DNA of 64,000 bases from Sophora flavescens (taxonomy: Eukaryota > Streptophyta > Magnoliopsida > Fabales > Fabaceae). Within the stretch, counting starts at the first letter, position 1; every line of letters starts with the position of its first letter. Below, one piece after another: positions 21,100 through 33,223 of this stretch. A model generated the notes under the pieces. The model was not told where the DNA came from. It saw only the letters and a list, made by a program, of their open reading frames with translations, and did not search any database. The position numbers and the translations under genes are program-made. The stretch covers positions 72,524,200 to 72,588,199 of the forward strand of contig CM061065.1 in the NCBI GenBank assembly GCA_030762895.1, given 5' to 3'.

Positions 21100-22343
21100 C
21101 GTGACAACGTGCGGTAACCCATCGGGTACCGGCTTAACCAGCTTATCAGTCTTTATTATCTTAATTAATCTTTAATTAAGTTATCTAACTTGTTATCATT
21201 TGATTAGTGTATTATTACATCATCTGGGGATACTTGGGGTAAACACCCCTTTAATTCATTAATCTTAAGTTATGGCTACTTAAGTGGATCACGGTCGTGC
21301 TCACTGTCCTGCACGGTCGTGCTCAATACGCGGCCTGCCTTCCAGAATTTAACTGGGAGCACGGTCTTGCTCCCTGTTCAGCACGGTCGTGCTCCTAGGC
21401 AGGGCCATACTGGTCTAGGAAGAATTTAACGTGTTCTTGGAGTTTAGGCTCCCTAATTCTCTCAAATCAGATCATACGGTCTTAACTAAAACATTCGTCA
21501 TGAAACTTCACCCCTCACTAACACAGTTCATGTCTTATGAAGCTTGGGGAATTAATCCCTTAATTCCTGTGTTAACTAAGAGTACTAATTAAGACAATTA
21601 GAGTCTTATTAACATATTCAACATAATGGTAACATCATCATCAACAACATATCCAGTCAATGTGATCAACATAATCCATGTCATAACAACAACATTCATA
21701 ATCATGGGTATTCATACCAATTCAACCAAAACTCATGGCATAAGACAATTCAAATGGGCATACCACATCATGAACAACTCAACAATTATAACAAATAGGC
21801 ATACTAATTAATCCAATTAAACATATAAACAATTCAGTCATACAACCAGGCAGATCATGGCATCAATACATTATAACGACAATAAACGGGGCTATGGGAA
21901 CCCCTCATCTTACGAAACTCCCTAGCCTAGTGTATACACTATTCTTCTCCTATACCAGGTACGAGGTTCGCGTTTCAAAAGAAGAAAGAAGATCCACTAG
22001 GGTCCCGTCTCACTAGCGCTTGTCTACGACCTCAGGGACGCCAAAGAGACACTTTGGTTCAACTCTAAGATCAAGAAACCAAAAGGAAGAGATCAAGAAC
22101 TTGAAAGAAATAACACAAGGGACAAGGTGCACGAATTTTACCTTTTCTAAAGTCCCAAACATCAAGCACAACGAAACCCTATTCGTAGCGATGTTCTCAT
22201 ATCAAGAAGCGGTGAAGAACGGTGGAAGAACGGGTTCCCTAGAGAGAGTTTTAGGGAGAAAAACCATAAGGATTCAAAGAGGAAGGAGGGAGGAATTTTT
22301 GAGTGTTGGGTTTGTGTAAACTAGGTTTAGGTCGAGTCTAATG

Positions 22344-22353
22344 GTATATATAT
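22344..22353 (-). promoter_or_regulatory. Putative LTR TATA box (chromovirus)
   Basis: The TATATATA run on the minus strand is about 600 bp into the LTR. If used, the stem-loop cluster would be in the transcribed leader. The region is deleted from the 3' LTR. Confidence 0.4.
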
Positions 22354-22949
22354 GAGTTTGGGTCATAACGGGTTCTTATTTCAGCCCAAACTGTATACAC
22401 TTCGGTATGTTGATCATTAATTAAGCTACCAGTTTCCGATTGAGGCGTTCTTGGTGTCGTTCGAAAACTCAGAGAAATATCTACAAATTAATGTCTAATG
22501 ATCGAATCCTAAATCGGACTCTAAGATTCTCAAAAGTTCGATGGAAGTTTAGCGACATATTTGGTAGTTATTCCTAGATAGGATCCTTAGGAGATTATGA
22601 TAAGGTCTTAAAATATAAACAAAAAGAGGACGATCCTATATTGATAAGGACTCAAATCTGATTGGTTGAGGGGCTAAAATCTAAGAATAAAATTATCTCT
22701 ATTTAAATACTAAATCCCACGATATCTTATCATATCATTCTTAATCGCTTATTATTAATAAAATCACATATCTTATATTAACATATAAAATCAAACATTA
22801 AGAGACACAATCTCATATTAATGCAAATAATCATATACTAATATACATATTATCATATGCAATAATATATACGCATATATATAAATATCAAACATATATA
22901 TACCAGAACTAACACATATAAACATAAGGGTGAATCTTGAGGTGTTACA

Positions 22950-22954
22950 AGGAC
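22950..22954. repeat. Target-site duplication AGGAC, right
   Basis: Partner of 14954-14958. Confidence 0.9.
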
Positions 22955-24679
22955 TCCAAGTGACCTTAACACACTCTACAAACTATTAGGAAATATTTTA
23001 TTCTAATGTCATCGTAAAAAGAACTCAAGGTTTTAGAAAGTAACATCTATGGATGAAACTACAAGTACATGGTATAGCACTTTAAAGTATCCATACATAA
23101 AATAATACTAAGCATAGGTATATGCGGTACCAATAACTACACATACATATACACATGCAAAAATGTCAATACCAACACTATAACTCACAAGATACAATAT
23201 AATAAGCAGTATATTTTTATATCATCTTCACTCAGAAGTACATATATGTGTAATAACAATAAAGTCAACCACACTTGAAAAGAATACCTACATACTTTAA
23301 CATACAACATGTGCAGAATTTTTAAGCACCCATAACATTTATAGCAAACGTACATTAACTTTGGTGCTCATAATAAAATACCAAACGAAGTTGGATTTGA
23401 GTAATTGACCATTCTTTGGAAAACACGGGTTGTCTAGTTTAGGAAAAAAAATTTTATTTTACGAAATAGTCCTTCAATTAGTATAGTTCAACAAATGAAG
23501 ACACTAATGTACACAAACAGGACATCAATTGTCCCTCAACTAGAGACACATTTTAAAATGTCAATACTCAGTGAAATAAAATCAATTTTGTGTTATAATT
23601 AAATTAAATCGAGTCTAGTTTTCAAATCTATGCCCAGTTTTCCATAATATAATTTGTACAAAAGGTTATAACTAAAAGAAGACACAAAGGTCAGGCTGAA
23701 AACGTGTTTTTGACAGTCAAAAAAAAACTGTAACTTTGGAAATTAATTTAGTGGGTCATAACTCATAACTCAACCAAAGCATGCAAAATAGATGTCTAAA
23801 TTGAATCCCCGAAAGTCTAGGTTTTAGAACTACACCCAGATTTTAGAAATTGAAATTGTACATAAGTTTTTGATTGAAAGAAGGCGCGAAGGGCAAAACA
23901 GGACATTAAACTGTCTTCCAACTTGTGACACCTTTTAAATTATTGGTACCCAGTCAAATTCCATGAAATTTGAGTACCAAAGTGAAGGACAATGAGTCTA
24001 GCTTCCAACAAAACAAGAATCATTTAAAAAGGAGCTTTATGGAAAAAGTTATGAGCAAAATACTGGACCTATGTCTATACAATTCTTGATGACAGCACCT
24101 CACCTTATTCAATTTCAACACTATATTCATAAATATACTCATTCAAACAATTGTCCAACACATCAAACCATACTTAAATCACAACCCACAAATTTTTTTC
24201 ACAAGTTTCCTCAAGTACACATTCAATACTTCACATAATCAACATGCATACTTATTACAATCATTTCAAGCATCTCAAACTTAATTATTCCAATAGGTAA
24301 AGTAACTTTCCTCTTATTAATCACCATATAAACAGAATCACACAATCAACAAAAATTCAATTACCTCTACTAGTTCCTTTGGAATATTTGTCCAAGGAAG
24401 TAATAATATATCATTTGTCTTTACAAGCATAATTGTTATTGCAGAAGCAAAATCCATCCAAAACATTTGGCTTAGAAGAAAGCTTGTTTGAAAATCGGTC
24501 TTTTGGAAACACTTCTGTGAGTTCTCATCCTTCATCATTCCTCAAACTAATACCTGAGGTGGCCTACCTCATTAATTCGTATCAGGAATTTAGAAGACTA
24601 ACAACATCACATAACACTTAGACTGACACCCTAAGCCGGATCACTCTAGACTCAACTCACAGTCCGATGGGATCCAACT

Positions 24680-24691
24680 GTTCTGATACCA
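24680..24691 (-). other. Primer binding site, tRNA-iMet type (host element)
   Basis: The minus strand reads TGGTATCAGAAC, one mismatch from the standard iMet site, three bases from the LTR start at 24695. It fixes the orientation of the large host element. Confidence 0.75.
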
Positions 24692-24694
24692 TAA

Positions 24695-26232
24695 TGTAAT
24701 ATCACACCTTTCATCACAATACTACTAATTACTAATATATAAACCTGGTTATAATATATAAGGAAAAATAGTTGAACATAGAAAATTTTGAAATAAAGTG
24801 AAACATTTTTACAAGAGATTTTTGTAGCATTGAACATAGTATTGGGTCAATTTAATACAAATAAGCATTTCACCTCTAATTTACAATTCAATCTCATATA
24901 AACATCAACTCCTAGTAAGACCAACTTTGATCCGGCTGTGAAATACTATGTTAACCTGGAACACTATTGGGTGACTGTCAAGCAATCTCCAAAGCTTGCT
25001 TATCAGTTTCCAATATGTACCTGTTATCTGAAACAAAGAGGAGCCTAGTGAGAAATAAATCTCAATGAGTTCCAACTTCAAGCAAAGCATACGAGTAATC
25101 AATATATTCTGTTTGATCATCCTCATTAAAATATGTATATTTACATATATGCACTCATATCATAAATAACCTCACATAGTGGTAGAGTTTTTCAGAGCCT
25201 ACTCACCTCAACTATTTTGCCAGGTGTGCACTCCGTGGAATAATGCAGGCTAGAGTAAGACTAGTCAAAATCTATATCCCTTAATTGCCAGTACCATATC
25301 ATAGACTCCAAAAATGAAGGACTTATAAAATATCTCAGCCACATAGATATTGTGGCCTTAAATAATGGCTAGAATAGTTTTGAAACCTTAAGTTTCACTA
25401 AACATAGACCATTTTAAATTTTGAATGCCATGCTATGATTCATTTTCTTATACATCTTCTCCAATGGAAGGTAAATTCATCAAACATTCAGTAACCAAAC
25501 CAAAATGATGGTTTCATGAAACATCCACAAAAGTACCATTAGTAAAGATATAACAAAAATAAAATGTCACACCATAATCTTATAACTTGTACAAACCAAA
25601 CCCAACATCCAACAACCAATAAAACAGAACATACAGCCACAAAGAACATCATACTAACTACAATTGTAAGTATTATTCATGTTTGAAAGCAACTTGCAAA
25701 TGAGTCTTCTCAACCAATACTTAACGAAATTTAGTCATTCCAGTGTCCATTTCGTATCAAATTTTGTCTAGTTTCCAATGGTTCAAAAATCATTTCAAAA
25801 CAACCTCGGTGGAGGATGTTATAAACAAAATACTGACATGGTGTCAATACGGGTTTGTAGACTAATTTCCTCCCCCTTTATCAAGTTCACCCAAATCAGC
25901 CCCTAACCTTGCATGCAATCAAAATTAGTGGTTCACACATCATGCAACCCCAAAAATTAACATATAACAGTAGTAATAAAATACTTAGCAAAAAGTTGGG
26001 ATTTATGGTCACCCAATGTTACAAACAACAAGAACTCACTAGTGGTGTAGAGGTTATGAAGCTTGTGTTTGAGTTGTCTCTCTTTTCTCTTGATGGTTGA
26101 AATCTCCCCCCTTAGGACCACGATTTTGTAGGGAATGAACCTACCAAGAAAACATCATTCAACCTAGAGTTATGTACATGAATCTAGCTAAGAACAAAGA
26201 GGAGGAATTATGATAGGAACCTTACTTGAAAT
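24695..26232 (-). repeat. 5' LTR of host element, first part
   Basis: Aligns with 9465 onwards until cttacttgaaat, where the Copia element enters. It lacks segments of the other LTR (around 10020-10240 and 10670-10905). Confidence 0.8.
26228..26232. repeat. Target-site duplication GAAAT, left
   Basis: Matches 49580-49584. The uninterrupted LTR copy at 11456-11468 has a single GAAAT (cttacttgaaatgaagaaaa), which gives the empty site directly. Confidence 0.95.
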
Positions 26233-26260
26233 TGAAATGAACAGATGTAAGACACTAGGA

Positions 26261-26278
26261 GGGGGGGGGGGGGGGGGG
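26261..26278 (+). repeat. G18 homopolymer in Copia 3' LTR
   Basis: The sister LTR has only five G at 48364-48368. Either slippage expansion or a sequence-length artefact. Confidence 0.8.
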
Positions 26279-26871
26279 TTGAATTGTGTTTTAAAAACTT
26301 TTTTGAAAACGTTATAGTTTAACTTGTAAGACACAAGGATGCGTCTAATAAAAAGAAGATTTACTTTTCAACCCAGTTAGCACAGTTAAATTAAAGCAAA
26401 CTGAAAATATTAAGCTAAGAAAAGAGATAGATTTATACTGGTTCACCCTAAACCTTGAGCTACGTTCAGTCCTTGGCTTCACCAAGTATTTGGACTATAA
26501 CTGATCAGGTTACATAAGGTATTATTTGCACACCTAGCCTCCGCAGGCTCAACTAACAAGTATTTTTGCACACCTAGCCTCTCCAGACTCAAACAAGTAT
26601 TCTTTCTTCAAGCCTCCACAGACTATACAAATGGTAAGAGTTGGAATGAAGCAGCAGCTTCAAGGATTACAGCTTTGCAGATCTACCGAATAACACACAC
26701 AGAGTGAATAAGTATTTAAGGTAGGTGAGATCACAATAAAGACTTCTCAATAAATACAAAGGATTTGAGCAGAGAAGTTTTCTAGCGAAGAACTTAAGAG
26801 AGCTTTGAGAGTATTGAATGCTTGAGTTAAATGAGTTCAGGTGTGTATCTTCAATAATCTTCAAAGTCTTC

Positions 26872-26880
26872 TATTTATAC
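26872..26880 (-). promoter_or_regulatory. Putative LTR TATA box (Copia, 3' LTR)
   Basis: GTATAAATA on the minus strand. The 5' LTR has the same at 48969-48977. Confidence 0.55.
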
Positions 26881-27352
26881 TCAAAAAGAGATAGGTCCAT
26901 TGAGGAGAGTTCTTCAGCTGAGTATACTTTTGTTCTTCGTCAATAAATGCTAATAGAGTCGTTCTGGTCCTGCATTTAATGTTTATGATCGTTGGTGAGC
27001 TTCAAGACAAATTGAACGTATAGGCATAGCTTTATCATAGTGCAGTTGATTCAGAGCATTGTTTGTTGCTTTATCAAACTTGGGCAGCGCGACTGTCCTT
27101 ATTTGTGCTAAGTGGGTCTGCGTTCAAGTAAATCTTTATGTCACTTGATCAGAATTTGTTAGTGAACGAGTCAATCTTCAAACGCTTCATACTACAGACA
27201 CATCATTAAGACTTTGTTTCTTTGTCATGAGACCCTTGTATACTGATCTGCACACTTAATAGACATATTAGTAAACTTCATAAGGTTCACTTAAAATCAT
27301 TCTTTGTTTGGATTCATCAAAATCAGAGATGTCTAAAGATGTGATCTTAACA

Positions 27353-27616
27353 ATCTCCCCCTTTTTGATGATGACAAACATTGTCTTATGATTTTAATGA
27401 ACTAAGGATAAAAGCAGATTTAAACATAAAAGGGTCATATCAAGCTTATAAGAATATTGAAGTTAAGTTTCTTAAGCTCCATAAAAAGCTTCTTAAGCTC
27501 CCCCTGAACTGATGCTTCTATAATGAACTCAAATGCATGATTAAGGTAGCGTCTTATCTTTAATAGATAGATATTTATTGTTCTATTTTCTAATTCTATT
27601 TTCTCCCCCTTTGTCA
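27353..27616 (-). other. Polypurine tract plus extra tract copies (Copia)
   Basis: The minus strand CAAAAAGGGGGAGAT abuts the LTR. Related AGGGGGAG motifs occur at about 27497-27503 and 27602-27610. Repeated polypurine-tract copies are described for Sireviruses. Confidence 0.75.
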
Positions 27617-30067
27617 TCAGCAAAAAGATAAAAGAACACAGTAAAGATGCAGCCGAAAATAACATTTATTTATTAAACCATCATTGACTGTAGTACATTG
27701 CAGACAAAGATAAAGAAAAATAAGTTGTTGTTTCTCAACAATCTTGGTGAGAAGAGCCGCAACAGTTTGCATTGTCTCACAAAGATCGTTGATTTCTGCT
27801 CGAGCTACTGGATCTATTCCAATGACATTGGATGCCAGTGCAGCAGGATCATGAGGTGGAGACAAAAAAGAGGGTCCAGGGTCAGAGGAGGTGGCAGTCG
27901 AGGGAGGTTCATAAGGAACAATTTCCAAACAATGACAGGGAAGAGAAAGACCAAAAGAGAAAATAAAATAGAGATTAATAATAATAGGAAACAAAGAGAG
28001 GGTTAAAGGAAAGACTGAATGCAACGAACCAAAAGGTTGCAGACAGAGAATTTTGAAAGAGGGGATTTCTTGATTAGACAAAGAAATGAAAAGAGGGGAA
28101 AGATTTTCGAAAAACCAAATTAAGTTTTCAACAGAAATTGGTAAATCAAAAGAGTAAACAGAAAAAGGGTTCTCATAAAAAGATAAAGGTAAAATGAAAA
28201 GTAAAGGAGTGAAAATAAGAGTTGGTTGGAAAGGATAGAGTTGCCTTGTGCATGCTCTGTCTTCATCTGGATATTTGATCCAGGGAATGTGATAAGAACT
28301 TAGTCGAGCAGTATCTGTAGGCGTCTTAATTTTGTCAACCAGAGAGAGTCCACAATGATGAGCTAGATCTTGAAAGATATAAGGCTCGGGGTGGCTCAAA
28401 AATGAAGTAGACCAGTGAGGGAACTTCAGTTTCTGATATTTTCTTTTCAAGAAGACAAAGGGCTTCTTAGACTTTGGATTCAACTTTGGTTTCGGACAGA
28501 CGGATCCTTTGTCAGGACAGATTTTCAAAATTGTATTGGGTTTCATGCAAGCAGATGGATTAGGTTTGTGTTTCCAAGAGGCTTGATTTAGCCTTACTGC
28601 ATTCTATTTAGCAACAAGATTGCTAATTGCTTTTAAATCATCCAGACTAAGAAGATCATGATTGATTTGATCTATAGGTACATGCTCAGAGGAGTTGAAA
28701 GAAGTAGGTTGGGATCTTTGTGGTGAGGTTTCAGGTGATGAAGAAGAGTGAGAGAGAGAGGTGATAGAATTGAATCAAAAATTCTTGAAACAGGAACACG
28801 AGATTGAATTTCCTTAGTTGGTGAGGAAGAGTGTGATGAATGGTTGGATATGTGATATGGTGAGTTATGAAGAACAGTCAGTGGTGAAGGATGATCTGGA
28901 GTGAGATTTAAATTGAAATCTTGAACAGATAAAGCAAGAAGATTTTCAGCATTTGAAATCTCATGGCGTAGAGAGGAATTATGGGAGGGAGAGGATGATG
29001 AATTAGATGGTGAAGAGGGTGAGGGTTCAGATAACTTAGGAGGTGATGCAGTAGTTTGCAAAGAAACTTGAACAGATTCAGCCAGCTTCAGTCTTGTAGA
29101 TCTTCTAACTGGTATAGCTATAATAATAGCTTTCCTCTTGAGTTCCTTCCAAGGGGCAACAGTAGGTTTTACAATTATTCCTTTTTCAAAACCTTTGAAA
29201 TAGGTTGGTCATCATCATCATCATCAGATGTTTCTGAGATAACCAACTTCCTTTTTACTTGAAGCTTTTTTCTGACCATGGGATTCATAGGTGCAGACAC
29301 TTCTATTTCTTGAGTCACCAGACTCATCAGTTTCTTCTTCAGATTCTTCTGATGATTCCTTCTTCTTTTCATCTTCATCAGAGTCAAGAATCTCTCCTGG
29401 AGGTCTCAGCTTCATCTGAGAGAGGGTTCTTTCATCAATGGCAGTAGCCATATCAACCTTGCCATCCTCAACGTATACTTGAAAATCAAGTCATTTATGT
29501 CAACCTTCATCAGATTCCGGAGATGGAATAGTGCAAATATATCCATCTTGTTGACATTGTCATGAGAACTTGTTCTTGGCAACACACAGTTTATCAGCAA
29601 GACATGCAAAAATCTTCCTTTTGGAATCAGTTTGGATGCAACTTTGTTTGTAGGGTTGGATACCCCATAAAGAACTTGGTGAATAGTTTCTTCACCATAC
29701 TCATCTTCCCAATCATCTGTAAAGGTGGCACATTGTCTAGGGCAGTTGGTTGCTTTCTAAATACTGTTGAGAGTGAATGAATAGGGTTTTACATTACACT
29801 TGGTCCGAATGAAATTTGAGTGGGAGACATTCTTTCTTCAGCATTTTCCCAAAATTCTTGAAGTAGCAAAGGGTAAATGGGTTCATGTAGTTAGAAAAAA
29901 TTGACCCATCGTGAAGCTTCCAGTTCTGCCATAACATTCATTCCTCCTTTAATGATCTTGTTCATCTTGACAAATCGTCCAGGGACGATCATAGATACAT
30001 CTTCCACACTCATCCCTAACTGAGCAGCAGCACGGGCAATTTTCTGAGAGGGTGCCTTGAGTGACAT
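27617..30067 (-). pseudogene. Extra 3' frame of the Sirevirus (envelope-like position), broken
   Basis: A frame starts at an ATG (complement of cat at 30065-30067) with MSLKAPSQKIARAAAQLGMS and soon meets stops. Pieces continue down to 27617: a segment with EFWENAEE near 29840, an acidic Ser/Glu-rich block (about 29230-29450, DSDEDEKKKESSEESEEE), a Ser/Pro-rich block (28672-29061) and a 309-codon frame (27617-28546) with Pro-rich and hydrophobic stretches. SIRE1-type elements often carry such a frame after RNase H, sometimes called envelope-like. I see no clear signal peptide or fusion feature, and an unrelated captured gene cannot be excluded. Confidence 0.5.
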
Positions 30068-30335
30068 GGATTTTGGTTCGAAAGAGAGAGAAAGAGAGAA
30101 AGAGAAATGAAAGGGTTTCGAAAAGACTCATTCACAAGAGAGAGAGAGAGAGAAACAATTTTGAAACAGTAAAGTGTTTTGGAGAGAGAACAAAGGTTTT
30201 AAAGAAAGAGGTTTTGAAAAGAGCTGTTAAATAAAGACAAAGCGTTTTGAATTCAAAGACATTTTGGAATAACTGCAATGTAAAGTCTCAGTAAATAATC
30301 CACCTCAGTAGACACTTCATCGAAGATCAGATGCA

Positions 30336-31631
30336 TTATTCATTTATGAAAAATATGTTCAAATTATCTCTAATATAGGTGAATCTTTCTTCAGCTAAGG
30401 GTTTTGTTAATATATCAGTCCATTGATTTTCAGTTTTAACAAACTTAATATCAAAAACACCTTTTTGAACATAGTCTCTTATGAAATGATGTTTAATTTC
30501 TATGTGCTTAGCCTTAGAATGCTGAATGGGATTCTTAGATATACAGATAGCACTATAATTATCACACCAAACAGATATATTATGTTCAAAGATAGAATAA
30601 TCTTCAAGTTGATATTTTACCCATAAGAGCTGTGAACAACAGCTTGCAGCTGAAATGTATTATGCTTCTGCAGTGGATAAAGCAATTGTAGTTTGTCGTT
30701 TGCTTGTCCAAGAGATTAAGCTTGCTCCAATAAATTGACATCCTCCACTTGTGCTTTTCCTTTCTATTCTGTCTCCAGCATAATCAGCATCATAGAATCC
30801 TACTAATCTGTATTCTTGTGTCCTCAAATACATCAAACCAATATTAGTGGTTCCAAGCAAATATCTTAATATTCTTTTAAGGCCTTGAGATGTGATTCTC
30901 TAGGATCTTATTGGAATCTCGCACACATACAGACACTGAATTGAATATCAGGTTTACTTGAGGTTAAGTACAAGAGAGAACCAATCATACCTTTGTAAGT
31001 AGTTTGATCTACCTTTTTACCTTCTTCATCTCTGCCTAATTTTGAATTTGCTTACATGGGATTTTTCATAGGTTTAGCTATATCCAGCTTGTATTTCTTT
31101 AAGATCTCCTTGGTATATTTTTGTTGATGAATAAAAATTCCATCATCTGTCTGTTTGATTTGCAGACCAAGGAAGAACTTCAATTCTCCCATCATGCTCA
31201 TCTCAAATTCATTCAGCATAAGCTTGGAGAACTCTTTGCAGAGCTTTTCATTAGTAGCACCGAATATGATATCATCAACATAGATTTGTACGATAATGAA
31301 ATCCTTTTTAGAACTTTTTCTAAAGAGGGTTGTATCTACTTTTCCTCTAATGAAATCATTTTTCATAAGAAAATAACTTACTCTGTCATACCAAGCTCTA
31401 GGTGCTTGCTTTAATCCATAGAGATCTTTCTTAAACTTATAGACATGATTTGGTTTGTCATTATCCTCAAATCCTGGTGGTTTTTTAACATATACTTCTT
31501 CTTCAATAATTCCATTAAGAAATGCACTTTTTACATCCATTTGAAATGAGGTGATTTGATGTTGTGCAGCATATGACATATGTATACGAATTGCTCTATT
31601 CTAGCTACTGGTGCAAAAGTTTCAGTGTAAT
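30336..31631 (-). pseudogene. Copia reverse transcriptase C-terminal part and RNase H (broken)
   Basis: Reverse transcriptase continues from the nested insertion at 31631 (TETFAPVARIE), with FQMDVKSAFLNG, KDLYGLKQAPRAWYD and the catalytic YVDD (IYVDDIIFG). RNase H follows (FYDADYAGDRIERKSTSGG, ALSTAEA) and the frame reaches its natural stop at 30336-30338. Premature TAA codons lie at 31052-31054 (after KNPM), near 30902 (after CARFQ) and at 30657-30659 (Glu to stop after ALSTAEA). Catalytic motifs remain readable, but no full protein can be made. Confidence 0.9.
31627..31631. repeat. Target-site duplication GTAAT, left
   Basis: Matches GTAAT at 44805-44809, bracketing the entire two-unit array. 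Confidence 0.95.
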
Positions 31632-33223
31632 TGACAGCGCGCCGCTCAAGCAACGCGACGCGTGCGATTCCGGCAAGTGTACCGGATTGTCGCCAAGTAA
31701 TAAAATATATCGATCCCACAGAGACTGTGATCCCGAATCGCAGTTAATTATCAAATTGAGTAAATCTGGAATGTGTAAAAGGATTTTTATATTTTGAAAT
31801 GGTTTTGAATTTTGAATTAAGGGATAATTAAAACAGAATCAAATAAAACTGAAAACAAATCTTTTTGGTTTTTCAGATCTAAATGGGTTCCTAAGGATTT
31901 TAGGTTACCAACAAGATCGTTTACGTTGCTAAGTCGATTACCCTTGTTAATTAGAGAAATTGCCTTGAAGGCGAGTTTATCCTCTAATAGCTTAAGCTCC
32001 CTCTCGGGTTACAAAAGCCGTGCCCAATTGACCCGACCCCTACACTCGTGGTAGTCGAACTCAGATTGGACCCTTTGCGTTTCGTGACAACTCGATGATC
32101 CTCGAGGGACGGCTTCTAACTCTCGTGATTTCAGTCCCGAGTCTGACTCTATAGATCCGACACCTAAGTTCACCTCTAGGTTCCTCCTTAGAATGTCTAA
32201 GTCATGCAAATAAAGCTAAGTTCACCGCTAGGTTCCTCCTTAGATCATCCACGTCTCGTAAATAAGCGGCCGCCGAATTTTACGAGTGAAAAACACTAGA
32301 AATCCTAAGTTAACCGCTAGGTTCCTCCTTAGAATATCTACGTCTCGCAAATGAGTGGTCACCGAATTTACAAGTGAATAAAACACTAGAAATCAGATCT
32401 AAAGCAAAATCGAAATAACAAAGATATTACATCAAATTCAACATCATAAACGAATCTCGGGCATAGCCCCAATCCCTAGAAACAAACTACTACTCAAGCC
32501 TTGCCATGGAGATGACAAGCTTGGTTGACAACATCATGAAAATCAGAAAAGAGAAGAGGAGAGGAAGAAGAAGATAGATCCTAAAATGTAGCCTAAGTAG
32601 TAGCCAAGAGTCTATGTGTTGTTCGCTATGTTTCAAGTGTTGTCTTCTATGCCTCTGCCTGGTCCTTATTTATAGATGTGGGAAGTTAGAATCCCAATCT
32701 AACTCAAATTCTGATCCAATTCGGTTTCTTCAGGTCCAAGTAATGCGCGTCACGGCCGTGATGGTCATCACGGGCAGGCCGTGACGGCTTCTGTTTCTGA
32801 CACTTCTGGAAATTTTCGGACCCTCGCGACGCGAGCCTTCTTTTCATGGACATGATGAATATTACGGCTATGGCCGTGATGTTCTCTGACTTGTGGGGGT
32901 TTTAGGTCACAGCCGTGATGGATATCACGGACAGGCCGTGACAGACTCTGACTTCAGCCTTTCTTCCTTTTCAGTTTTGCTCGATCATGGCCGTGATGGG
33001 CTCTGTTTGGCTCATTTTCTTCAGTTTTCAAGCCCTATTTTCATCCAAACTCCATCATGGTTGATCTTGAGAATTTTACCCTTGATTTCTGCAAAACAAC
33101 ACCACACAAACCGCCTTACCCGTTCCAAAGGAAAATTAACCAAAAATCTAATTAAAAATGCCTAAACTACATGAAAATGCATGCAAAATGATAGACAAAG
33201 ATGACGTGAAATCACACTCATCA
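31632..33223 (-). repeat. LTR 1 of A/B array (3' LTR of unit A)
   Basis: 1592 bp, plus-strand TGACAGCGC to CTCATCA. It lacks two short pieces present in LTR 2: one copy of ctcgcgacgcga (near 32822) and one gggcatcacggctaggccgtgat (near 33000). Both fall between short direct repeats, as expected from slippage. Confidence 0.92.
32667..32675 (-). promoter_or_regulatory. Putative LTR TATA box (A/B array LTR 1)
   Basis: CTATAAATA on the minus strand, about 550 bp into the LTR, with palindromic tcacggccgtga motifs upstream (32750-33000). Confidence 0.6.

Larger units (their letters stand above)
14959..22949 (-). mobile_element. Decayed Tekay-type chromovirus (Ty3/gypsy)
   Basis: Minus-strand order: 5' LTR (22949-20070), tRNA-iMet primer site, protease remnant, reverse transcriptase, RNase H, integrase, a gag zinc-knuckle segment in the wrong place, polypurine tract, 3' LTR (16595-14959). 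A perfect 5-bp duplication AGGAC flanks it. The gag region normally between primer site and protease is missing. Pol carries a frameshift, at least two nonsense codons and a changed catalytic residue. The reverse transcriptase and integrase are closest in style to Tekay/Del elements; no chromodomain is visible. Confidence 0.9.
20070..22949 (-). repeat. 5' LTR of the chromovirus
   Basis: 2880 bp, from plus-strand TGTGACACC to GGTGTTACA, the full version of the LTR. It contains a putative TATA box (22344-22353), palindromic agcacggtcgtgct-type motifs (21285-21405) and the stem-loop cluster (20689-21099). The 99-codon plus-strand frame at 22020-22319 is antisense to the element and not credible as a gene. 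Confidence 0.9.
11981..24694 (-). other. Interior of host element, non-coding apart from insertions
   Basis: Host-derived segments are 11981-12636, about 14107-14953 and 22955-24679. None contains a recognisable domain. 23500-24000 holds two imperfect repeats of about 80 bp (near 23520 and 23905: gacat-caatt-gtc and gacat-taaac-tgtc contexts). The short frames at 12473-12761 and 13303-13750 have no motif and low-complexity composition. This supports a large non-coding retrotransposon derivative rather than a decayed autonomous copy. Confidence 0.55.
26233..27352 (-). repeat. 3' LTR of the Copia element
   Basis: 1120 bp against 1245 bp for the 5' LTR. The difference is mainly one deletion of about 140 bp after gcgttcaagtaa (27131), partly offset by the G18 tract at 26261-26278 where the 5' LTR has G5. 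Ends are TGAAATG and CTTAACA. Confidence 0.9.

Noticed and set aside
22020..22319. 99-codon basic frame as a host gene
   Set aside because: Inside the 5' LTR of the chromovirus and antisense to its transcription; no domain.
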